Shown one piece after another: positions 1-10,603 of a stretch of 64,000 bases of DNA (positions are counted from its first letter, which is position 1; each line of letters opens with the position of its first letter). A model generated the notes under the pieces. It worked only from the letters and a program-made list of their open reading frames with translations. It did not search any database and was not told the DNA's origin. The translations under genes and the position numbers were made by a program. Origin of the DNA: Acarospora socialis (taxonomy: Eukaryota; Ascomycota; Lecanoromycetes; Acarosporales; Acarosporaceae); assembly GCA_025617375.2 (NCBI GenBank), contig JAMYGW020000005.1, forward strand, positions 620,001-684,000, written 5' to 3'.

Positions 1-25
1 GCGTTGAGGGCTGGTGTTGGACGCC

Positions 26-45
26 TAGGTAGGTAGGTAGGTAGG
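26..45. repeat. TAGG tetranucleotide microsatellite
   Basis: Five tandem TAGG units lie downstream of the threonine deaminase stop codon. I see nothing else in bases 1-424, which hold the 3' flank of that gene. Confidence 0.8.
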
Positions 46-424
46 AAGGTGGTGGAGAGATAGATAGATTGGCAAGTGGGGGGGCGGAGGTCAAGAGGAA
101 GGGTGTTTTTCGTCTCTATTTCAAGTGGATACATATGGCAACTTCGGTGATTACGTGGCTTGGCTGCCGTTGTGTGCGTACCCTAGCCACCGTTGTTGGC
201 CTGGGGCTTGGGTTTGATAACAGCTGAGCTGGGCATGGAAGATAGCTTCTAGGAAGCCTGTGGATAGTGTAATGCACTTGACAGTTCACTATCTAGGTAA
301 GGTATATGGCAGGCGAAAGAATTGACACAAAACAAGGCTTTTAAAGGGAAAATCTAGACGCCAATTCTGTTCTACGCAACCCAAACGCCACCACGCCCCA
401 TCGTGACCCGCTGAGCGCTGCGCA

Positions 425-2211
425 CTAATCCCTCAAAAACATCCTATAAGTCGGTGAATCCGTGCACTCCGAAAACGGATATCCCAAGTCCCTCAGAAAC
501 CCCTCGAGCTCCGGCTTCTGCGCCTCGGGACACTGTATGCCCGCCAGGACGTTCGCGACGTCGCCGCCATGGTTCCTGTAATGAAAGAGCGAGATATTCT
601 GCCCGGGTCTGAGCGTGGTCAGGAACTTGATCAACGCTCCCGGCCGTTCGGGGAACTGGAACATGTAAAGCTTCTCGTCCTTGGCGCTGCTTCGGCCGCC
701 GACGAGGTACTGAACGTGAGATTTGGCGAGTTCGTCGCCGCTGAGGTCGGTGGCGGACATGCCGTCCTGGCCGAGACGGCGCATGAGGTTGGCGAGTTCC
801 TGCGTGCGGGCGGAGGCGTTGACCGAGACGCCCATGAAGATGTTGCCGCTTTGCTCGGTGGCGTAGCGGTAGCTGAAGGCGGTGACGGCTTGCGGCAGGA
901 CGGCCTTGATCAGTTCGGCGAAGGCGCCGGGCCGCTCGGGGATGGTGACGCTGAGGAGGGCTTCTTTCTGCTCGCCGAGGGCGGCGCGTTCGGCGACGAA
1001 GCGGAGCCGGTCGAAGTTCATGTTGGCGCCGGAGGCGATTGCGACCAGCGATCGATTCGGGTCCGGAGACGGGTTTTTGGCGACGTAGCGCTTCAGCCCG
1101 GCTAGGGCGAGGGCACCGGCGGGCTCGACGATGGAGCGGGTGTCTTCGAAGACGTCCTTGATGGCGGCGCAGATCTCGTCGGTCGTAACTTCGATGACCT
1201 CGTCCACCACTTTGGAACATACGCGGAAGGTCTCTTCACCGACGGTTTTGACCGCGGCGCCGTCCGCGAACAGACCGACGTCGTTCAGGAAAACGCGTTT
1301 GCCCTCTCGTAATGATTGCACCATGGCGTTGGCATCATAGGCTTCTACTCCAATGATCTTGACATGTGGTGCTATGCGCTTGATGTACACGCCGATGCCG
1401 GCAATAAGTCCGCCACCACCTACGCAGCAGAAGATAGCCTCTAGATCTTGAAGGTTCGTCTGCCGCAATATCTCCATCCCAATCGTGCCCTGCCCAGCAA
1501 TGACATAAGGATCGTCAAAAGGTGGTATGTTCGTCAAGCCATGTAACTTCTCCAGACGGTGTGCTTCCTCCTTGGCCGAGTCGAAATCGGCACCGTGCAG
1601 CACAACAGAGCCACCGAGGCGTGAGACGTTCAGATGCTTTATGCTGGGCGTACCGGAGGGCATGACGATCGTGGCTGGTATTCTGAGCTTTCGTGCCGAG
1701 TAGGCAACTCCTTGTGCATGGTTGCCTGGAACGTCTCAGCACAACCCTTACATATGCTACAAGGTTGATGCACCCGCTGAGCATGCCACCACGCCTTTCC
1801 ATCGCTGTTGAGAATTCAAATGGGCCATCTTGTTGTAGGCGCCTCGCAACTTGAAGCTGAACACCGGCTGAAGGTCTTCCCTCTTCAACAGTACACGGCA
1901 TTCTAATCGGTTGCTGAGGTTGATTGCGTGTGTTAGAGGTGTTTCGTTGACGACTTCGTAGACGCGGGAGGTAAGGATCAAACGGAGATACTGTTGGTAT
2001 ATGAGACTATTGCTTCGGTCTTGTGTAGCTCTAGTCTTACGTCTGGGAAGCCGTTCGGCAGAAGAAACGCTTCTGGTATGGTTGGCAGCGTCGTTGAGCT
2101 GTTTCTCCTTGATGGCGGTGAAGGATTGGCAGTGTATTCGGTGAGTGACAGGGTGTTGAGCTTGGGCGTTTGGGGCGTATGCGTGCCATTGGGCGTTGGT
2201 GTTTCGTCCAT
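425..2211 (-). CDS. ILV1: Threonine deaminase (threonine dehydratase), 562 aa
   Basis: This is the PLP enzyme that converts threonine to 2-oxobutanoate and ammonia, the first committed step of isoleucine synthesis, normally in mitochondria. Exons (read on -) are 2211-2041, 1990-1774 and 1725-425; the introns are 50 and 48 bp with GT..AG ends, and joining them gives one open frame. The PLP lysine sits in SFKLRG near residue 104. After the second intron comes SAGNHAQG, and the glycine loop [11 protein letters not shown] binds the cofactor phosphate. The C-terminal third (about 390-560) carries the two ACT-like regulatory repeats ([11 protein letters not shown] and [11 protein letters not shown]), which in this family sense isoleucine and valine. 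Length matches the roughly 570-aa yeast enzyme. I chose the ATG at 2211 (MDETPTPNG) because its frame leads through LPNGFPD into [11 protein letters not shown]. The N-terminus is not a clear presequence, so an upstream exon is possible. Confidence 0.95.
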
Positions 2212-2639
2212 GATATCTGTACAATGAGGGCAGTCGATATAGCTTAGGAACTCGTGTAGAGAAACGCCTCGTCTTTCAACATAGATATCTTAGGAAAGTC
2301 ATCAACCTGTCGGCGTGGTGGGATTGATGCTCCAATTAATAGCGCCCCGCTAGCCATGTGGCTACGGAAGAACGTTGCGCCTAATTGCTCTCTGTTCGCC
2401 CGATCCCTTCAGTAGTTTATACGCCGTCGACTTGTAGTGATCATCTCCATATCTTCGGCGTTGAAGGATATCGGGTAATAGATGTGATCTTGCTCTGCAA
2501 TTGAAGATCTACCATTCGCCCTTACCTCTTGTCAGCGCACCAACAATCGATTGCTGCATCGACCGCCAAAACCAATCTACACGTCATAGCTCCCTCATGC
2601 CCTCATGAGCTCCAACGAACCCCACCACATATAACCATC
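2212..2639. promoter_or_regulatory. Divergent promoter region between ILV1 and RCF1
   Basis: These 428 bases separate two start codons that point away from each other, so they must hold both promoters. I looked for the Gcn4/Cpc1 site TGACTCA expected for an amino-acid synthesis gene and did not find a perfect copy. Confidence 0.5.
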
Positions 2640-3313
2640 ATGTCGAACGCACCACTGCCCTCATCCTTTGACCATGACACGTAACCCGGCCTACTCTCTC
2701 TACACGATCCAAGCTTACCCCTAACTGCAGTGAATTCTACGAAGAAAACCGATGGCAGAAATTCTCTCGGCGATTGAAGGAAGAACCCCTCATACCCCTA
2801 GGTGTGCAGCCCTCCATCTACACAATCCCACTCCACACCATAGTCGTTACGAACTGACGCCGTTTAGGATGCGCACTAACATGTTACGCCCTGTTCGGCG
2901 CCACCAAATCCATGCGCCGAGGCGACCACCACACCACGAACCGGATGTTCCGCGCCCGCATCTACGCGCAGGCCTTCACGCTTCTGGCCGTGGTGGCGGG
3001 CAGTATGTATTACAAGCAGGACCGGGAGAAGAGGAAGGAGTTTGAGGGCGCGGTGGCGGAGAGGAAGGCGAAGGAGAAGGCGGAGGCTTGGATCAGGGAG
3101 TTGGAGGCTCGGGATCAGGAGGATAAGGAGTTGAGGGCGAAGCGGGATGCGGCCAGGGAGGCGGCGCGGAGGGGAGATGGGGCGGGACAGGTGAGGAAGG
3201 TGGTCGAGATAGGGGAGGTGAAGGGAAATGGTGGGGTTGTGGAGATTGGGGAGGCAAAGGGTGATGGTAGGATTACGGGCGCTGTCAAGGAACTCGTCCA
3301 GGGAAAGAAATGA
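2640..3313 (+). CDS. RCF1: Respiratory supercomplex factor 1 (HIG1 domain), 185 aa
   Basis: Rcf1 is a small protein of the mitochondrial inner membrane that binds cytochrome c oxidase and helps form the III-IV supercomplex. Exons are 2640-2680, 2731-2801 and 2868-3313. Joined, they read [17 protein letters not shown], then [19 protein letters not shown], then the [20 protein letters not shown] block, the hallmark order of the HIG1 (hypoxia-induced) domain with two membrane spans (about residues 35-100). The rest is a charged helix rich in Lys, Glu and Arg, typical of the fungal Rcf1 tail. The first coding exon is only 41 bases, so a predictor may start the protein too late, at 2912. Start choice: ATG at 2640 follows a CACAT-rich leader and is the only one in frame with the first half of HIG1. 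Confidence 0.95.
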
Positions 3314-3586
3314 CCGGGTTATGTAGCATGGCTGAGCCCGTGTGATGGCGTCATTCGCAATGTGGGATGGATTTGTTCAATTCGTGAGGGTTTGTTCCTC
3401 TTTATCCTTAAAGTTATCGCCATGCCAAGGTCCAACAACTTCGGTCGCCAGAAGCACCACATAAGGCCTTCTCATCATATATGAAAGTCCCCCCTCCGTA
3501 GTCCCAACGTCGGGCGCCTTAGACGTGATAAGATCCAGCGACAACTTGATATTTGGCCACCCAGCACCGAATCCCGCCTCAATACA

Positions 3587-4084
3587 TCACTCCTCATACA
3601 GCTCTTCCTGCCAGACCATCACCTGGATGTTCTTTTGCGACCCTGCCATATCCTTGCCACCTTGACCTTTCAGACTCGAAACACAATTTGTCACAATGCC
3701 ATAAGCTCTGGCCGCGATAGAACCCCACTCCGACAGATTGATGCCGCCTCCAGATGGGGGATTGACCCCGATCACGCATGCGCCTGATCTCACGACGAAT
3801 GCGTGTGAGTCTCGTAACCTGCTAAGTGTTGAACTCGTAGTGCTGCCGGTGACACCGTGTCTGGCCTGTGCATGTGTGAGGTCGGGCATGCCGTTGCCGG
3901 AGATAGATGTCACGGGAAGCTTGCCAAGCGCTGCGTAGCAGTCGTGCGTGGAAAGGGACCATCCGTATCGTACGTTGCATTCCACGGTGCTGCCTCGTCG
4001 GTTGAGAGTGGAGAGGTTTTCGGACGTCAGAGGAGCGGCGAATGCGAGTCCGAGAAATAGTACTAAGAACTGAAGAGGAAACAT
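3587..4084 (-). CDS. Small secreted four-cysteine protein, 165 aa
   Basis: An intronless reading frame with a clear signal peptide: MFPLQFLVLFLGLAFAAP, hydrophobic core then an AAP cleavage context near residue 17-18. A dibasic RR at residues 29-30 could be a Kex2 site, leaving a mature protein of about 135 residues. Four cysteines lie at 36, 49, 103 and 134, enough for two disulfides. The spacing pattern (C..Y....DC..AL..LP, then SGAC.IGV, then VTNC) resembles many unnamed secreted proteins of plant-associated Dothideomycetes, but I do not recognise a named family. It is convergent with RCF1, 273 bp away. Function unknown; effector-like is inference from size, signal and cysteines only. Confidence 0.75.
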   Translation of the reverse strand: MFPLQFLVLFLGLAFAAPLTSENLSTLNRRGSTVECNVRYGWSLSTHDCYAALGKLPVTSISGNGMPDLTHAQARHGVTGSTTSSTLSRLRDSHAFVVRSGACVIGVNPPSGGGINLSEWGSIAARAYGIVTNCVSSLKGQGGKDMAGSQKNIQVMVWQEELYEE

Positions 4085-5696
4085 CGAGAGGTATCGAGTA
4101 TTACTATATTAATCTGATGTGAATCTCGAAGCTGAATGTCCATTAGCGTTATTAGACGGTGAACTCTGGAGCAACTCCATCAGGCTTTGGTCAGATGGTT
4201 ATAAATAACGATTCGAGCCGCGGAGGTCGCACTGCCACTTGGTGTCAAGAGGCACCATGATGGAACTTGATACGAGACTATAAGATGACGGCACGAGCCG
4301 AAATATCCAAACGTTTCCAATTGTTTGTGAGGCTGAGCCGTTCCATGTGACGATCATTGATGGTGCTGACTTGGAGTGGGGGATGGGATGATGTTGCGGG
4401 ATGATGAAACAGTTGATGATTGGCGCGGAATCTGGCTGGAGGCGCATATCATACCACCCCAGCCTCTGCCTTCAAACACCGAACGCCCGCAGTTTGATCT
4501 GAGTCTTCCCGTTATTCTAGAAAAGCTCTGTGCCACGCTCACGTGGTTGACCATGGTCTGAGAACCGGAGTAAGTTCCGGCACATGAATAGCCACTGAAC
4601 ATTCAGAAGGCATGTGTCATAGGAGTTGACTTCTCCAGCTGGCGCAAATTCTAGGTGCGTGGTTGAGAAGGTGATCGCCGGTTTGACCCAGTAGGCTACG
4701 TATCAGGGTGCCTGATCCCTCCTCGTAGTAGGATACCCGTCCTACGATATTTACCTATTTCGAGGCTTGTTCGTCGATGTATCTTCTCATCGAATCGAAT
4801 TCAGCCCTTGCAGTCTGACTGGTAGTCAGCGTTGAGTTGCCGGACCGCATGTTGCGGCGCGAGATCCAAGAGAGGTCGTACGGATATCAGATACCTGATC
4901 TGTGTCTGCCATACTCTGCATCAGAAAAGAACGCAAGATATCGAACAAGGAGGAGATACCAAATCTGTAACGCCCCTGTTCCTCTCAAATTCATCACGAG
5001 CATACCGACGCATTTCCGCTCGTGTGGACGAAGTATGAATTCCTGCATGACGTCTTTGAGCATCCAATCCTTCTGCTAGCAAAGCCACGAGCTATTCCAA
5101 CAAGAAGCAAAGTATCCTGTGCTGCTTACTGTTGAGAGCTCGAACCACATCTCGCCATAGAGCTAGCACTCGTTGACGCTGAAGAAACTGCCCATGTCAC
5201 ACCATCCATAAGCCGCATTCGTAGCAATTAATGGAAACGTTTGCCGTAAATCCGGTCCAAGTGACATTTGAGCATAACCTCATACTCGATAAACTGACAT
5301 ACATGATCAAGGCTCAAGACAGGGTTGCCGGCCCGCGAGAGCCGCCGTCTCACGGCTGTGACATACGGCCGAAATACACACTTCGAGACCAGAGTTTTCA
5401 ATGGTCTCATGAGGAAAATGTTGAAGAAGTACAGTTCTGCATCTGTAGAAAGAAATAGTACTTGAGCAAGGAACTGTGTTGAAAGTATATTGGAGCTTGT
5501 CTGCACATCGGCACCGGAACATCTCTGGCCGACGTGACAACGCGCCATGGTTGCTTCCTGACGCGAACCCCCACCAACCTTTGGCCCAGTGTTCCAGCTG
5601 GAAGGAAATGAGAAAGCTCTGCATCCGCAACTGGAAATGGCAGCAACCAGGCGGCTTTCTTCCAACTTTTATCATCTATCGGTCTCCTCCAAGCCA
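4085..5696. other. 1.6 kb without a supported gene
   Basis: This stretch holds only short overlapping frames in several phases on both strands (for example 4199-4602 on - and 5228-5697 on -). None has a family match I recognise, a credible start and splice pattern, or a signal peptide. The right end must contain the promoter and leader of the acetyltransferase gene that follows. Base composition is like that of the genic neighbours. Confidence 0.5.
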
Positions 5697-6329
5697 ATGC
5701 CTCGAATTGAAGCAGCCAACGCGCTCTCCCTCTCCGCCTTCAAGCAAAAGTACATGCCCAACGACCCGACTCAGTCACCTTTCACCAGTGCTAAGACCAA
5801 CATCACATACACCATCTCCTTGGAGACATCCTCCACCATCTCCCCTGCTGACCTCGAAGCGTGCTTCCGCTTTATCGAATCCACCAGCGCATCCGCCTAC
5901 GCCGCGTCGAGCGTCGGTTGGTCCCCGGCAAAGAAGCGCAAGGAGATGCGGTTGCCCGACTTGCGTTACTTGCTTGTCAGAGCTGTTGATGGTAAAATAG
6001 GCGAGGTCGAAGGCTTTTTGTCTTTCATGTTGACGTATGAGGACGGCCGTGAAGTCAGCTATTGCTACGAGATCCATCTGTCTCCCGCTCTCCGAGGCTG
6101 TGGGTTGGGTGGCTATCTCATGGGCATAACTGAGGGAATTGGGATAAAGGTGGGAGTCGAGAAGACCATGTTGACGGTGTTTGTGGCGAATCAAAAGGCC
6201 GTCGAGTTCTATAGCAGATTGGGGTATGAAGAAGACGAGTACTCGCCCAAACCGAGAAAGCTGCGGAACGGAATTGTCAAGAAGGCGGACTACGTGATCT
6301 TGTCCAAGAGGTTGAGCATGGGTGAATGA
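5697..6329 (+). CDS. NAT4: N-alpha-acetyltransferase NatD (histone H4/H2A), 210 aa
   Basis: NatD (yeast Nat4, human NAA40) acetylates the N-terminal serine of histones H4 and H2A. One exon. The GNAT fold is visible: YCYEIHLSPALRGCGLGGYL holds the acetyl-CoA pyrophosphate loop (R-x-x-G-x-G type, here RGCGLG), followed by EKTMLTVFVANQKAVEFYSR and a C-terminal DYVILSKRL that matches the family ending. The N-terminal IEAANALS matches the family's conserved entry helix (VDAANRL in human). The start is uncertain: ATG 5697 (MPRIEAAN) fits the fungal family best, but an in-frame ATG at 5637 would add 20 residues. Only 66 bp separate its stop from the end of the convergent GAB1 gene. Confidence 0.9.
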   Translation: MPRIEAANALSLSAFKQKYMPNDPTQSPFTSAKTNITYTISLETSSTISPADLEACFRFIESTSASAYAASSVGWSPAKKRKEMRLPDLRYLLVRAVDGKIGEVEGFLSFMLTYEDGREVSYCYEIHLSPALRGCGLGGYLMGITEGIGIKVGVEKTMLTVFVANQKAVEFYSRLGYEEDEYSPKPRKLRNGIVKKADYVILSKRLSMGE

Positions 6330-6395
6330 AACTCGTGAACGTTCAAATAGTACGTCCCAATTCGACAAGAGGCGCGAGAGATATTTCGTTTTGGA

Positions 6396-7927
6396 TTATA
6401 TTCGCCTAACTTCCTTTCCTTTCATCTCCGGCCTCTCTACTTCCCACTCATCTCTGAGCACGGCATATATCGAATCCGCCAATATCACCGAAAGAGCCAA
6501 ACTCCATACAAGAGTAATTGCATAGAAGAAGTTTGCGTTCCCGGAGCCGGCATAAATCCAAAGATAGTAGAAAGCGGGTCCGAGCAGAGTAGCGTACAGC
6601 AGGGTCGATACCGCGAAAAAAGTATACCTCATGACTGGAGATGTACAGGTTAGCTTCATTCTGAACCAGAAGTCCGGTCGCAAGTCCGGGCTCGGTGGAA
6701 GCACTTACGAGGGAAAACGTGTCGATATAATGGCAGCAAGGCGAGGTAAAGCGAGGTGTCGGAGATGCTGGGATATGGCTTGAAAATTGCAAAGATGCCA
6801 AGAAGACATGTGATGACGAAAAGCGGCTGCTTCCTGAGCCTGAAGCTCAGCCCACCCACGTATGAGGCTAGATGTAACCAGAAGACGCCCAGGAAGAACT
6901 CCCGAAAGGAATCGAACATCTCGATAAAGAAGTACCACCAGAGGCCAACATTCGGCGTCAGATCCGGCAACAAAAGATGTACGCCATACGTTGACGCAAC
7001 GAACTCCCACGATCCACCGGTTATCAGGTAAGACATGTACAGCAGAATCCCTATGGCCATGAAGAAGAACACGACATTCGAGAGGCCAAACCCTATGGCG
7101 TTCGGCGGTGTCTTCATTCGTCTCGCTGCGCGGTCGTAGAAAGTTAATGCGATAGGTGGGAACAAGAGAGCAGGGTACAGCGAGAGGTAGGAGGCGAAGG
7201 CTATGGCGAACAGTGAGCTGAGTCCCTTGCCAGAGACAGCCCGAGAGATGGCGTATAAAATAGCGCAGTTGGTGAACACGCTAGTCGGACGTGCTATACA
7301 CGTAGCAATCGTGAAAGGATTGAAGAGAAACCTGTTGCGGACAGATGTTAGCCTTAGCTCTTGATTGAACCTCCATTATCCTATTTGTAGCACTTACGCG
7401 GCGCCTATCGCTATGCTGTCCCATCTGACGTCCTTCCTTGGTGATGTGAAGGGTCTGGACGATCGTGACTCGTCCGATTTAGCGATTTGCATCAGAGCAT
7501 GGGCGCTTAGGAGGTCGACCGCAATATAGAGTAAACTCGTAGCTATCGGACTCGTGGCAGGCTTAGGAAGCAAGGCAAATAATGGTAACAAAAGGGGTGC
7601 CTAAATGAGATCAGCATACGTCTGGTCTTGACTGCAGTGGACTTCCAATCTGACCTGGTGGAAGACGCCGCCATCGTAAGGGGAAACGTTATGGGTATAG
7701 AGGAAGACTCCCTCTTGGACTGGAACTCGCTCTCATGTTAGTTCCTGAACTATCCCTTGACTACCATAGAGCTTCCTTTACGTACGTCTCTTGAAGTTTG
7801 TGACCGGGGTCGAGATCTCCACCCTTCCAGTCAACAGATCCGGTAACGACGGGAAGGCGGTAAATAGGAGTAGACGGACTCCTATTGCAGATCCAAAGAG
7901 CACTGCTTTTCGTCGGTCAATGGCCAT
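6396..7927 (-). CDS. GAB1: GPI transamidase subunit PIG-U/Gab1, 423 aa
   Basis: A multispanning ER membrane subunit of the GPI transamidase complex, which attaches GPI anchors to proteins. Exons on -: 7927-7786, 7719-7655, 7600-7398, 7331-6709 and 6634-6396; the four introns are 54-74 bp, all GT..AG. Joined protein reads MAIDRRKAVLFG at the start, then PYDGGVFHQAPLLLPLF, SIAIGAAFLFNPFTIATC, and IFKPYPSISDTSLYLALLPL running across a splice into YRHVFPLMRYTFFAV. The FKPYPS..D..LY and HVFPLMRY blocks are the family signature. About eight or more hydrophobic spans are visible. Length is close to yeast Gab1 (394). It diverges from NOP7 over 275 bp. Confidence 0.93.
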
Positions 7928-8202
7928 GCTGCACAGTTCTCATGATCTTGTATTCGCCATTCACGAAGACTACGGCTCTACGCGAAAGTCGGCCGTTGTT
8001 CCTTGTAAAGCGTATGTACGAGTACCCATGGAGTAGCGTACACACGGTGGAGGCAGGTTTGGCAAGGATAACAGAGCGCAGACATCCCTGCGAAGGCGGT
8101 GAGCTAGCGCGCCGATTATCTCGAACTTTTGGCACCACAGATGGTTTTAGGGTAATTCGTCCGGTATACAAAATCTCACTCCACGGGAGCAATACGATCA
8201 GA
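7928..8202. promoter_or_regulatory. Shared divergent promoter of GAB1 and NOP7
   Basis: Only 275 bases lie between the two divergent start codons. I see no clear TATA box or named factor site. Confidence 0.5.
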
Positions 8203-10404
8203 ATGGCTAAAATAAAGAAGAAAGGTGTGGGCTTAGTAGCTCCAGTCTCCTGGAGAGACAGTTCTGACCGGTGAACAGGCGCCTCTGGTCAAGCCAAAAA
8301 CTTCATAACTCGAACCCAGGCTGTGCGCAAGTTGCAGATATCGCTACCAGACTTTCGAAGGCTATGCATTTTCAAAGGTGCCTAAGATACAATCCGGTCC
8401 AGACGTTCAAATGCTGATAATTCATCCCTTGCCCCAGGGATTTATCCCCGAGAGCCACGTAACAAACGGAAAGCATCCAAGTCATCAACACCCTCGACGA
8501 CCTTCTACTACACGAAAGACATACAATACCTCCTCCATGAACCCCTGCTCAACAAATTCAGAGAGCACAAGGCGTTATCAAAGAAGATTGCTCGGTCTCT
8601 AGGTCGTGGTGAAGTGGGCGATGCTGCCCGACTGGAGAAGACCGGAGCGCCGAAAATATCTTTGGACCACATTATCAAAGAGCGGTACCCCACGTTCGTT
8701 GACGCGCTACGAGATCTCGATGATGCATTGTCCATGCTCTTCTTGTTCGCCAATCTCCCGTCGACATCGACAGTCCCACCCAAGACGATTGCGCTTTGCC
8801 AGCGACTGTGTCTCGAGTTTCAGCATTATCTGATTACGACTCACTCATTACGAAAATCTTTTCTCTCCATAAAAGGGATCTACTACCAGGCAACCATACA
8901 AGGCCAGGATATACTGTGGCTGGTACCATACAGATTTGTTCAAAGGGTGACTGGCGACGTCGATTTCCGGATCATGGGGACGTTTGTCGAATTTTATACG
9001 ACACTTTTGGGCTTTGTCAATTTCAGGTTGTATACCTCAATCGGACTGGTCTATCCTCCGAAATTCAACGCCAGTAGCGATGAAAAAGGAGGCGAGTTAG
9101 GTGCCTTTACGCTGGAGGGAAGAGGTATAACCACAGCTCAGTCACAACTCGAAGCACCCCAGTCACACGAGAATGGAGATACCAATGGGCTCTCAAGCAC
9201 ACTTACAAACATTCAAGCTCAGGCCGACACTCTGGGAAACCTGCCGCAACCGGACGAAGAGGGTGCACGGAACCAAGACGAAGGTCGTGAGGAAGTCAAC
9301 GACGCAATCGACACATTCGAGACGACTGGCCCCGATGCAGACGTACTTCCCCAGCCGCAAAGCAGCAGCGCCAAAGCATCCAACCTCTTCGCCCCATACA
9401 CCTTCTTCCTATCGCGGGAGACCCCACGACAGCCGCTCGAGTTCCTGCTGCGAGCATTCGGCTGCAAACGGATAGGCTGGGATACAGTTCTCGGTGACGG
9501 CGCATTTACCCACGACGAAGCCGACACGACGATAACCCACCAGGTTGTCGACCGTCCACCCATACCGCAAGACGCGCTACCCATTGTACCAGACGCCGAA
9601 GAAGGCGTCGATATCGTCCCCGCCCAGTCAATCCGTCCCGGAAGTAGAATACTAGGACGGACATACATCCAGCCACAGTGGGTTTGGGACTGTATCAACC
9701 AAGGAAAACTACTCCGACCCGACCTCTACGCTCCTGGCGCGACCTTGCCGCCGCATCTGAGTCCGTGGGTGAAGCCGACCAAAGGAGCATATGACCCATC
9801 TGCACCGCTGGCCGAGCAAGAGCGAGAGGGTGAGGCTGAAGAAGCTTTGGACGACGAGGACGAAGAAAGACTGAGTGACGACGAACACGAAACAGAGCCA
9901 GCGACCAAAGACACCAAAGCCCTCATGCCCCGTGCCGCCAGCCCCGCAAACGGCGAAATGGCCGTCGCCGGCAGCGACGAGGAGGACGACGACGATAGCG
10001 CGCCCGACAACGACGCCACGAACGACGAGTTCACAGGCTTCGACTCGCCCGCCTCCTCCGCCGACGAAGCCGAGACCATCCGTACCCAGCACCAGCGCGA
10101 GCTCGAAGCCGAAGCCGCCGGGCTGTCGTTCTCCGGCTCCACGTCTCTCGATGGACCCGGTCAAGACGATGGGAACGGGGTTGTCAGGGGGAAGAAAAGC
10201 GAGGAGGCGAGGAAGAAGGCGGCGAGGAAAAGGAGGGAAGAGGAGGAGGAACTGGAGAGGCAGAAGATGATGATGAGTCGGAAGAAGAGGAAGGTGTTGG
10301 AGAAGATGCTTTTCTCGAACCGGAAGCGGGATGAGGAGGCGGAGAGGTTGAGGGGGAAGAGGAGGAGGATTGAGAGGGTTGGGAAGGCGGCAGGGATGGA
10401 GTAG
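8203..10404 (+). CDS. NOP7: Pescadillo, 60S ribosome biogenesis factor, 695 aa
   Basis: Nop7/Pes1 is the scaffold of the PeBoW (Nop7-Erb1-Ytm1) complex needed for 27S pre-rRNA processing in the nucleolus. Exons: 8203-8224, 8279-8377 and 8438-10404. The first coding exon is 22 bases (MAKIKKKG); the second gives [20 protein letters not shown], and the third opens with GIYPREP and continues through [19 protein letters not shown]. The pescadillo N-terminal domain covers about residues 1-270. A single BRCT domain (about 385-500) begins at [12 protein letters not shown] and ends with the typical W in [10 protein letters not shown]. The C-terminal 170 residues are very acidic, then a basic [13 protein letters not shown] coiled coil with nuclear-localisation character. 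It converges on the folylpolyglutamate synthase gene, 199 bp apart. Confidence 0.95.
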
Positions 10405-10603
10405 AGGTTGGGGCTTTTAGAGGATATGCGATGGTGAGCAGTTGTGGGACGACGTGCGAGAAACAAATACGCTTGAACCCGGACTGTTTCTTCCCTGCGT
10501 AGCTAGTTGATAGCGAGATGAGCGGTCTAGCCATATGTGAGGTGATCCAGATATGAGCTTTCTATAGCTCCTGTTCAGACATCACGCACTCCTTCCACCG
10601 CCA

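Noticed and set aside
569-1105. Long + strand frame opposite threonine deaminase
   Set aside because: It is the complement shadow of a clearly conserved enzyme; no family resemblance of its own.
4199-4602. Two overlapping - strand frames that might form a small secreted protein
   Set aside because: No signal peptide, no credible splice pattern joining them and no family I recognise.
5228-5697. Three overlapping - strand frames upstream of NAT4
   Set aside because: They overlap in different phases and run into the NAT4 start; no coding signal.
9709-10164. - strand frames opposite the acidic tail of pescadillo
   Set aside because: Low-complexity shadows of a Glu/Asp/Ser-rich coding stretch.
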